Shown: piece after piece, positions 7,906 to 14,117 of the stretch
How positions within the stretch are numbered: position 1 is the first letter of the stretch
Layout: every line of letters starts with the position of its first letter
Source of the DNA: DAOSVX01 sp964616495
Lineage (GTDB): Bacteria > Bacillota_I > Bacilli_A > RF39 > UBA660
NCBI GenBank assembly: GCA_964616495.1
Contig: CAZTRF010000021.1
Location: forward strand, 1-16,061
Reading direction: 5' to 3'
Length of the DNA stretch: 16,061 bases
Notes under the pieces: model-generated
What the model was told of the DNA's origin: nothing
Seen by the model: only the letters and a program-made list of their open reading frames with translations
Database searches by the model: none
Position numbers and translations under genes: made by a program

Positions 7906-9318
7906 ATGAAATTACCTAATATTAATGATGCTCGTAAGAGGATTGATAAAACTGAATATATATATTTACCAGAATGTTCAAATAATCTGGTTTATAAAAA
8001 TAAAACTTTTTATTTAAGAACTTATGGATGTCAGATGAATGTTCATGATAGTGAACAAGTAAGAGATATTTGTTTATCTTTAGGATTTAAAGAGATAGAT
8101 GATTATGAGAATGCCGATTTAGTAATATTAAATACTTGTGCAATTAGGGAAAATGTTCATGACAAAGTTTTTGGCCTTTTAGGAAGACTAAAATATATTA
8201 AAACTAAAAAGAATAAAGATTTAATGATTGCCTTGGGTGGTTGTATGGCTCAAGAAGAAAGTGTTTGCCAAAACATTTTAGATAATTACAAGTTTGTAGA
8301 CTTGGTATTCGGAACTCATAATATTCATGAATTTAAAGATATGTTAATTAAGCACGAACCAGATATTAATGTTTTAAGTTATGTCGGGAATGTTTACGAA
8401 AACATTTCTTATAATAGAGATTCAAAATATACGGCTTGGGTTAATATCATGTTGGGTTGTGATAAATTTTGCACCTATTGTATAGTTCCATATACCAGAG
8501 GATGTCAAAGAAGTAGGCATCATGAAGATATTATTAAAGAGATTGTAGAGCTAGTTAAAAACGGTTATCAAGAAGTTACTCTTTTAGGACAGAACGTTAA
8601 TGCCTATGGTAAGGACTTGGAAGATGAAATTGATTTTAGTGAATTATTAAAATTAGTTAGTGATACTAAGATTTCAAGAATTAGGTTTGTAACAAGTCAT
8701 CCGTGGGATTTTACTGATAATATGATTAAAATTATTCAAGAAAGATATAATATCATGCCTTATATTCATCTACCACTTCAATCGGGTAGTGATAATATTT
8801 TAAAATTAATGAGAAGAAGATATTCCGCTAAAGAATATATTGAATTATATCAAAAAATAAAAAAACAAATACCTAATGTAACCATTTCTACCGACATAAT
8901 AGTAGGATTTCCTAACGAAACGAAAGATGACTTTAATGAAACATTAAAAGTGGTAAAAGAGTGTGAATTTGATCATGCCTTTACTTTTATTTATTCTAAA
9001 AGAGAAGGAACTCCGGCAGCCATTATTGATGATATTATTACTATGGAAGAAAAAGAACTTCGTTTGAAAGAGTTAAATAAATTAATAGGCAAATATGCCT
9101 TAAAAAGCAATAAAAAGTTATTAAATAAAATTGTTTCGGTATTGGTTACTGGCTTAAGTGAAAAAGACAAAACAAAATTGACTGGATACACTGATACAAT
9201 GAAATTAGTTAACTTTGATGGACCTTCAGAATTAATAGGTAAAATAGTTGATGTAAAAATAATCGATGCTAAAAGTTTTAGTCTTACTGGGACTTTAGAT
9301 ATTAACTTGATGTCTTAA
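7906..9318 (+). CDS. miaB: tRNA-2-methylthio-N6-dimethylallyladenosine synthase
   Basis: Adds a methylthio group to i6A37 of tRNAs that read UNN codons, using two [4Fe-4S] clusters and S-adenosylmethionine. Length 470 matches the family. Domain order is complete: the N-terminal UPF0004 domain (about 34-150) opens with FYLRTYGCQMNVHDSE and has the auxiliary-cluster cysteines Cys42, Cys78 (NTCAIRENV) and Cys113 (GGCMAQ). The radical-SAM domain has CDKFCTYC (Cys185, Cys189, Cys192) followed by PYTRGCQRSR. Then come LLGQNVNAYG, RFVTSHP, the LPLQSGSDNILKLMRR segment and DIIVGFPNET. A C-terminal TRAM domain (about 405-465) ends FSLTGTL. GTRGxE-type positions are replaced by the MiaB form (TRGCQRSR), which separates it from MtaB and RimO. 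GGGGAAGGG lies about 9 bases upstream of the start. All key residues are present, so it should be active. Confidence 0.96.
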   Translation: MKLPNINDARKRIDKTEYIYLPECSNNLVYKNKTFYLRTYGCQMNVHDSEQVRDICLSLGFKEIDDYENADLVILNTCAIRENVHDKVFGLLGRLKYIKTKKNKDLMIALGGCMAQEESVCQNILDNYKFVDLVFGTHNIHEFKDMLIKHEPDINVLSYVGNVYENISYNRDSKYTAWVNIMLGCDKFCTYCIVPYTRGCQRSRHHEDIIKEIVELVKNGYQEVTLLGQNVNAYGKDLEDEIDFSELLKLVSDTKISRIRFVTSHPWDFTDNMIKIIQERYNIMPYIHLPLQSGSDNILKLMRRRYSAKEYIELYQKIKKQIPNVTISTDIIVGFPNETKDDFNETLKVVKECEFDHAFTFIYSKREGTPAAIIDDIITMEEKELRLKELNKLIGKYALKSNKKLLNKIVSVLVTGLSEKDKTKLTGYTDTMKLVNFDGPSELIGKIVDVKIIDAKSFSLTGTLDINLMS

Positions 9319-9335
9319 CAAAAATATGTTAATAT
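9307..9335 (+). promoter_or_regulatory. Candidate extended -10 promoter for the 9362 gene
   Basis: TTGATG (9307-9312) lies inside the miaB 3' end, 17 bases before TAATAT (9330-9335), which carries an extended -10 TG at 9327-9328. Transcription would begin around 9341-9343. Confidence 0.5.
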
Positions 9336-9336
9336 A

Positions 9337-9360
9337 GCCTCCTACAAAGGGAGACTTTTT
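9337..9360 (+). promoter_or_regulatory. Hairpin that can cover the ribosome binding site of the 9362 gene
   Basis: GCCTCC (9337-9342) can pair with GGAGAC (9350-9355) with one C/A mismatch around a 7-base loop, and TTTTT follows at 9356-9360. The 3' arm is the Shine-Dalgarno sequence (GGGAG, 8 bases before the ATG), so the 5' arm acts as an anti-Shine-Dalgarno. It could also serve as a weak terminator for miaB read-through. Pairing is judged by eye. Confidence 0.4.
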
Positions 9361-9361
9361 A

Positions 9362-10147
9362 ATGAAAAGTTATGTTTTAATTAAAAGAGATGGTCAAACT
9401 GTTAAAAGAAATAGTCCTAATTTTGGAAGTAACAATTATTATGGTTTACCTTGTAAAAAAACATTTGGAGCTTATGATACTTCTAATTGTGAATCTATTT
9501 TAGAAAAGTGGCTAAAGAAAATATTTGAAAAAGATCCAGCACTTTTTAAAGAACTATTACAACTTGTTTTAAGAGAGTATAGTGATGTGGGTTTGGCAGA
9601 AATAGAAAATTTATTAAAAAGGATATATATTATTTTAAGTAGCGAAGATAAAACGGTTAAAATAGTTGATGATTATAAATATTTTAACGGACTTATTACT
9701 AAAAGCAGACCTTCTTTTTTTGAAATTTTAAAAAGAAGAACTTTTCGTAAGTTGATTATTGAAAAAATAAAAGATTTAGATTATTATCAAATAATGGATT
9801 TAAGTGAGTTAGTGGCCCAAAACAGTATAGAAGAGAATATGGCTATTATTTCTAAGATGGGTATAAATGTTCCTTTAAACATGAATGTTCCTTCTCAAGA
9901 ATTTTTAATAGGTGTTTTAAAATCAGTAATATGGAAAAAAGCTAGCTTACCAAGCAACCATTTATGCATTAATTGCGAAAATGCTTTACCTAGTAAGTGC
10001 CGCAAAGTTGCTCGAAAAGTGTCGATTGCGAAATATGATTTTATAATGGAAGGATATCAAAAAATTATTGTTGATGGTTTAAGCGAAAAGCATCATTTAG
10101 AAAAGTTTTTAGTTACTAAGTGTTTAAACTTTAAAAAAGATAGGTAA
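9362..10147 (+). CDS. Hypothetical protein with CxxC-x7-C motif
   Basis: I do not recognise this 261-residue protein. It is soluble, mostly helical and basic, with no signal peptide or membrane segment. The N-terminus (MKSYVLIKRDGQTVKRNSPNFGSNNYYGLPCKK) is rich in Gly, Asn and Lys. Residues 41-140 look like amphipathic helices (ILEKWLKKIFEKDPALFKELLQ). A CINCENALPSKC cluster (Cys202, Cys205, Cys213) followed by Arg/Lys residues could bind zinc, with Cys254, Cys31, Cys43 or a nearby His (His244, His245) as the fourth ligand. A good ribosome binding site (AAAGGGAG) and its own promoter support expression; codon use is like its neighbours. It lies between miaB and the T-box operon without overlap. 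Binding to nucleic acid is conceivable from the charge and cysteines but not shown. That it is a real gene is likely from length and start signals. Confidence 0.75.
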   Translation: MKSYVLIKRDGQTVKRNSPNFGSNNYYGLPCKKTFGAYDTSNCESILEKWLKKIFEKDPALFKELLQLVLREYSDVGLAEIENLLKRIYIILSSEDKTVKIVDDYKYFNGLITKSRPSFFEILKRRTFRKLIIEKIKDLDYYQIMDLSELVAQNSIEENMAIISKMGINVPLNMNVPSQEFLIGVLKSVIWKKASLPSNHLCINCENALPSKCRKVARKVSIAKYDFIMEGYQKIIVDGLSEKHHLEKFLVTKCLNFKKDR

Positions 10148-10152
10148 TATAT

Positions 10153-10181
10153 TTGACAAAAGTCATATTTGTTAATATAAT
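10153..10181 (+). promoter_or_regulatory. Consensus sigma-A promoter of the T-box/CYTH/ileS operon
   Basis: TTGACA (10153-10158) and TATAAT (10176-10181) are both perfect and 17 bases apart. Transcription should begin near 10188, just ahead of the T-box stem I. The -35 lies in a small inverted repeat, TGAC-AAAA-GTCA (10154-10165). Confidence 0.85.
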
Positions 10182-10187
10182 TTAATA

Positions 10188-10395
10188 GAAAAAGTTGATG
10201 AAGAAAAGTAATTTATTTTGTTTATTAAGAGAACTTCGTTAGGTGAAAAGAAGGATAAACGATAAATGAAAATCACTTCGGATTGCTTTTCTGAAAGTAG
10301 TAAGAAAAGCCGCAAACTTGCGTTAAAAGTAAGAGAAAAAAATAAGGTTGTACCACGATATAATCGTCCTTTGGTGGCATCTTTTTTATTGGAGG
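10188..10395 (+). ncRNA. Isoleucine T-box riboswitch leader
   Basis: Senses uncharged tRNA-Ile in the nascent mRNA and lets transcription continue into the CYTH/ileS operon. Stem I base: GAAG (10200-10203) with CTTC (10276-10279). The purine-rich AAAAGTA (10204-10210) faces the specifier loop, where AUC at 10272-10274 is the isoleucine codon. Upper helices are ATTTAT/ATAAAT (10211-10216, 10262-10267) and GTTTAT/ATAAAC (10220-10225, 10255-10260), with AGAGAAC at 10228 and a GTTAGGTG-type apical loop. Stem II: GCTTTTCT with AGAAAAGC (10285-10292, 10303-10310). Stem III: CGCA/TGCG (10311-10322). Antiterminator: AAGG, bulge UUGUACC, ACGA, UAUAA, UCGU, CCUU (10344-10371). The bulge normally reads UGGNACC, so one base is altered. 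A terminator is suggested by GTACCAC/GTGGCAT (one mismatch) ending in six T (10382-10387), but the helix is weak. The Ile assignment fits ileS downstream. Confidence 0.92.
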
Positions 10396-10400
10396 AATTT

Positions 10401-10947
10401 ATGAACACAGAATATGAATGTCGTTTTTTAGAAATTGACAAAGAAAAATTAATTAAAAAGGCTAGAAAGCCTTGATGCAGAGTTTATAGCCAATTTTGAT
10501 CAAAAAAGATATGTTTATGATTTCATTCCCAAAGAGAAATCTAAGTGGATTAGATTAAGAACCAATGGAATAAAATCAACTTTAACTATTAAAGATGTAT
10601 CTCAAAAAACTATTTCGGGAACTAAAGAATTAGAAGTTGAGGTATCTTCATTTGAAGATACTAATAAACTATTAGAAGAATTAGGATTTAAAAATAAGGG
10701 GTTTCAAGAAAATAAAAGAACTAGGTATGTGCTAAATGAAATAGAGATAGATATTGATACATGGCCAATGATATCTACATATGTTGAAATAGAAGGTAAA
10801 AATGAAGAAGAGGTTCTAGAAGCTATTGATTTATTAGGACTATCTAGAGAAAAACTAACAACTTTAGATGTTCAAAGGATTTATGAGTATTATGGATATG
10901 ATTTAGAAGAAATAAAAGATTTAAGTTTTAAGGAGGAGAATGAATGA
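10401..10947 (+). pseudogene. CYTH-domain (class IV adenylate cyclase/triphosphatase-like) gene, frameshifted
   Basis: Starts at ATG 10401 with GGAGG six bases ahead. Frame 1 gives MNTEYECRFLEIDKEKLIKK then ARKP and stops at TGA 10473-10475. The protein continues one frame over from CTA 10462: LESLDAEFIANFDQKRYVYDF, then KWIRLRTNG, STLTIKD, GTKELEVEVSSFEDTN, and EIDIDTWPMISTYVEIEG to the TGA at 10945-10947. These are CYTH landmarks: the E.E.R start, the R-x-R strand, K in TIK, E.E.E and the D.D.WP..P.Y.EIEG-like end. Removing one G at 10460/10461 restores a 181-residue protein of normal family length. CYTH enzymes act on triphosphates or make cAMP; this subgroup has no known substrate. The 3' end overlaps ileS (ATGA). 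The lesion may be a real mutation or a sequencing/assembly error; a programmed shift is less likely. A downstream ATG-like start would lose the essential N-terminal strand. Confidence 0.85.
10458..10473 (+). repeat. Perfect inverted repeat at the CYTH frameshift
   Basis: AAGGCT, loop AGAA, AGCCTT: six perfect base pairs, ending on the T of the out-of-frame stop TGA. Without the extra G the left arm would read AAGCT and pair imperfectly with AGCCTT. Confidence 0.85.
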
Positions 10948-13900
10948 AAAGATTTGAAGAACTAGATAATAGGAAAACAAGTGAAGTAGAACAAAGTGTT
11001 ATTGATTCGTGGGGGAGTGTTAATAGTATATTAGAACAAACTATTAATAATAGGAAATATTCACCTAACTTTGTTTTTTATGATGGCCCGGCAACGGCTA
11101 ATGGTCACCCAGGCCTTCATCATATGTTGGCCAAATTCCTAAAAGATAGCTTTTGTAAATATCAAACCATGAAAGGGAACAAAGTTATTCGAAAAGTAGG
11201 ATGGGATACTCATGGATTACCGGTTGAAGTGGAAGTTGAAAAGAAACTAGGATTTACTGGTAAAGGTGATATTGAAAAATATGGTATTAAAGAATTTAAT
11301 GAAAAATGCAAAGAAAGCGTTTTTAGTAATGAAAAATCTTTCTCTAATCTAACTACTAAAATGGGTCAATTTATTGACTTAGATAATCCTTATGTAACTT
11401 ATGATAATAATTATATTGAAACTGAATGGTGGATCTTAAAAAAGTTCTTTGATGAAGGATTATTTTATGAGGGAGTTAAAATACTTCCTTATTGTCCTCG
11501 CTGTGGTACGGGTTTAGCCAGTCATGAAGTAGCACAAGGTTATAAGGAAATAACTGTTGATACAGTTATAGTTCCTTTCAAAAAGAAAGATGAAGATGTT
11601 TATTTTTTAGTATGGACAACAACTCCTTGGACTTTAATAGCTAATGTTGGATTATGTGTCAATCCTTCTGAAGAATATATTAAGTGTGAAAGCGGCGACT
11701 ACAAATTTATTGTTGCTACTAAGTTAGCTTCTAAAATATTAGGTGATGATTACAAAGTATTAGAAACCTATAAAGGTAAAGATTTAGAATATGTAGAATA
11801 TGAGCAACTTTTGCCATTCTTGAAGGTTGATAAAAAGGGTTTCTTTGTTTGCTGTGCTGAGTTTGTAACCATGGAAGATGGTACTGGAATAGTTCATATG
11901 GCTCCAGCTTTTGGAGCAGATGACGCTAATGTAGGGAAAAAATATAAATTACCATATCTAAATCCGGTAGGAGATGATGGCAAATATATAGATGGGCCTT
12001 GGAAAGGAACTTTGGTTTTTGATGCCGATTTAGACGTAATAAAATATTTAAAAGAAAATGATAAATTATTTAAAAAGCAAAAGATGGTTCATAATTATCC
12101 ACATTGTTGGAGATGCGATACTCCATTAATTTATTATTCTAAACCATCTTATTATTTGGAAGTAACCAAAATCAAAGATAAGATAATTGCAGCCAATAAA
12201 ACGGTTACTTGGTATCCAGAATATGTTGGAGATAAACGCTTCGGGAATTGGCTAGAAGACTTAAATGATTGGGCTATTTCCAGAAATAGATATTGGGGGA
12301 CACCACTTCCACTATGGAAATGTTCTTGTGGTCATGAGGAAATGATTGGGTCTAGAAAAGAATTAATAGAAAAAGCCACTAAACCGCTTGATGAATCTAT
12401 TGAATTACATCGTCCCTATGTCGATGATGTCCACTTGAAGTGTCCAGATTGCGGAAAAGAAATGTCAAGATGTAAAGAAGTCATTGATTGTTGGTTTGAT
12501 AGTGGATCAATGCCATTTAGCCAATATCACTATCCCTTTGAAAATAAAGAACTATGGGAAAGTCAATTTCCGGCCGATTTCATTTGTGAAGGAATTGATC
12601 AAACTAGAGGATGGTTTTATTCCCTTTTAGTTATTTCCACTTTTGTGACGGGGAAAAGCCCATACAAAAATGTATTAGTTAATGATTTAATTCAAGACTC
12701 TGAAGGTAAAAAGATGAGTAAAAGCAAAGGAAATATTGTAGAACCATTTACAACTATGGAAGAGTATGGAGCCGATACGGTAAGATTTTATCTTCCTTAT
12801 GTAAGCCCTGTATGGACACCTTTAAGATTTGATATAAATGGTCTTAAAGAAGTTTATTCTAAATTTTTTAATCCCTTTAAAAACACTTATAATTTTTTTG
12901 CTTTATATGCTAATACTGATGATATTGATATTTCTAAATGTAATGTTAAATATGAAGAATTAGAAGATACCGATAAGTGGTTATTATCAAAATATAATAG
13001 TTTATTAAAGTACGTAACCCAAAGCTATGATGAATATGATTTAAATAAAGTAGTTAGAGCCTTAACCAACTTTGTTTCAGAAGACCTATCTAATTGGTAT
13101 ATTAGACGTAATAGAGACCGCTTTTGGGGAAGTGAACTAAATAATTCTAAAAAAGCCGTTTATAAAACCACTTATGATGTTTTAGTAGGATTGTGTAAGA
13201 TGTCTGCTCCTATAATTCCTTTCATTACTGAAGAAATGTATCGTAAACTAACTAGGGAAAAATCCGTTCATATGGCTGATTATCCAAAATATAATGAATC
13301 GTTAATTGATAATTACTTAGAAGAAAAAATGGATTTAGTAAGAAATCTTATAAGTATTGGCAGAATGGTTAGAGAAGAAAATAAAATAAAAGTTAGACAA
13401 CCATTATCGGAATGTTTATTAGATGGTAAAAACGAGAAATTAATTGGTAATTTAGTTGGTCTTATAAAAGAAGAACTAAATATTAAAAAGGTCACTTTTG
13501 TAAACGACCTTAACGAATATATGAATTTATCGGTTAAACCTAACTTTAAATTAGTGGGTAAAACCTTTGGCCCATTAATTAAAGATCTTCAAGATAAATT
13601 AGAAAAACTTTCTGATATAGATATTAATAAATTAAGCAAAGATGAAACAATTATTGTTCATTTAGATAAAGACTATGAAATCAATAAGGAAATGGTGGAA
13701 ATTAGAATAACTTCAAAAGAGGGATTCAATGTTGGAATGGAAAATAATAATTTTATTATTTTAAATACAACCTTAACCAATGATTTAGTTAATGAAGGAA
13801 TAGCCCGTGAGCTAGTAAGCAAAGTACAGCAAATTAGGAAGAATATTGATTTAAATGTTGTCGATCGAATTACAATTGAATACTATTCTGATGAAAAAGT

Positions 13901-14036
13901 TGATGAAGTTATAAAGGACTTTAATGATTATATTAAACGCGAAACGTTAGCACTAGAAATAACAAAAAAAGAAATTAGTAGCGAAAGTTATGATTTAAAT
14001 GGTCATAATTGTCGATTAAATATTAAAAAAAGGTAA
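10944..14036 (+). CDS. ileS: Isoleucyl-tRNA synthetase, type 2 (eukaryote-like)
   Basis: Charges tRNA-Ile in the cytoplasm; 1030 residues, full length. The Rossmann catalytic domain opens with FYDGPATANGHPGLHHML, where the class I HIGH signature is replaced by GLHH (57-60), and continues with KVGWDTHGLPVEVEVEKKLG. The editing domain (about 195-395) shows WTTTPWT (224-230) and GTGIVHMAPAFGADD with the conserved Asp near 327. DWAISRNRYWGTPLP, IDCWFDSGSMPF, CEGIDQTRGWFYSLL and KMSKSKGN (590-594) follow. Paired cysteines (CSCG at 460-462, CPDCG at 500-503) suggest a zinc knuckle in the catalytic insert. The anticodon-binding helical domain and long C-terminal extension are of the type-2 kind. AAGGAGG precedes the ATG, which overlaps the CYTH stop. 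Expression should follow the T-box leader. Type-2 enzymes resist mupirocin as a class; those with GxHH are reported as strongly resistant. Confidence 0.96.
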   Translation: MKRFEELDNRKTSEVEQSVIDSWGSVNSILEQTINNRKYSPNFVFYDGPATANGHPGLHHMLAKFLKDSFCKYQTMKGNKVIRKVGWDTHGLPVEVEVEKKLGFTGKGDIEKYGIKEFNEKCKESVFSNEKSFSNLTTKMGQFIDLDNPYVTYDNNYIETEWWILKKFFDEGLFYEGVKILPYCPRCGTGLASHEVAQGYKEITVDTVIVPFKKKDEDVYFLVWTTTPWTLIANVGLCVNPSEEYIKCESGDYKFIVATKLASKILGDDYKVLETYKGKDLEYVEYEQLLPFLKVDKKGFFVCCAEFVTMEDGTGIVHMAPAFGADDANVGKKYKLPYLNPVGDDGKYIDGPWKGTLVFDADLDVIKYLKENDKLFKKQKMVHNYPHCWRCDTPLIYYSKPSYYLEVTKIKDKIIAANKTVTWYPEYVGDKRFGNWLEDLNDWAISRNRYWGTPLPLWKCSCGHEEMIGSRKELIEKATKPLDESIELHRPYVDDVHLKCPDCGKEMSRCKEVIDCWFDSGSMPFSQYHYPFENKELWESQFPADFICEGIDQTRGWFYSLLVISTFVTGKSPYKNVLVNDLIQDSEGKKMSKSKGNIVEPFTTMEEYGADTVRFYLPYVSPVWTPLRFDINGLKEVYSKFFNPFKNTYNFFALYANTDDIDISKCNVKYEELEDTDKWLLSKYNSLLKYVTQSYDEYDLNKVVRALTNFVSEDLSNWYIRRNRDRFWGSELNNSKKAVYKTTYDVLVGLCKMSAPIIPFITEEMYRKLTREKSVHMADYPKYNESLIDNYLEEKMDLVRNLISIGRMVREENKIKVRQPLSECLLDGKNEKLIGNLVGLIKEELNIKKVTFVNDLNEYMNLSVKPNFKLVGKTFGPLIKDLQDKLEKLSDIDINKLSKDETIIVHLDKDYEINKEMVEIRITSKEGFNVGMENNNFIILNTTLTNDLVNEGIARELVSKVQQIRKNIDLNVVDRITIEYYSDEKVDEVIKDFNDYIKRETLALEITKKEISSESYDLNGHNCRLNIKKR

Positions 14037-14040
14037 ACAA

Positions 14041-14079
14041 AAATTGAAGTTGTCAACAAAAATTTATCTTTTTTAATAT
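14041..14079 (+). promoter_or_regulatory. Candidate promoter with overlapping palindrome before the 14118 gene
   Basis: TTGTCA (14050-14055) and TAATAT (14074-14079) are 18 bases apart. A 25-base imperfect palindrome (14041-14065) is centred on T14053: arms AAATT...GTTG and CAAC...AATTT with three unmatched bases in each arm. It sits right over the -35, as an operator would. With a one-base centre it cannot form a normal hairpin, so it is not an ileS terminator. AT-rich chance matches are possible. Confidence 0.4.
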
Positions 14080-14117
14080 ATGTGGTATATTTATATTAAG
14101 TTAAAGGAGATTTTTAC

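Noticed and set aside
10461..10475. Programmed +1 frameshift at CCT TGA (antizyme or RF2 style)
   Set aside because: Shifting at the TGA would give KKARKPDAEF, while the overlapping frame upstream still encodes the family-like LESL, so the lesion lies before CTA 10462. An indel or sequencing error explains it better.
10729..10947. Separate 72-codon gene before ileS
   Set aside because: It is the in-frame 3' part of the frameshifted CYTH gene; the protein similarity begins well upstream of this start.
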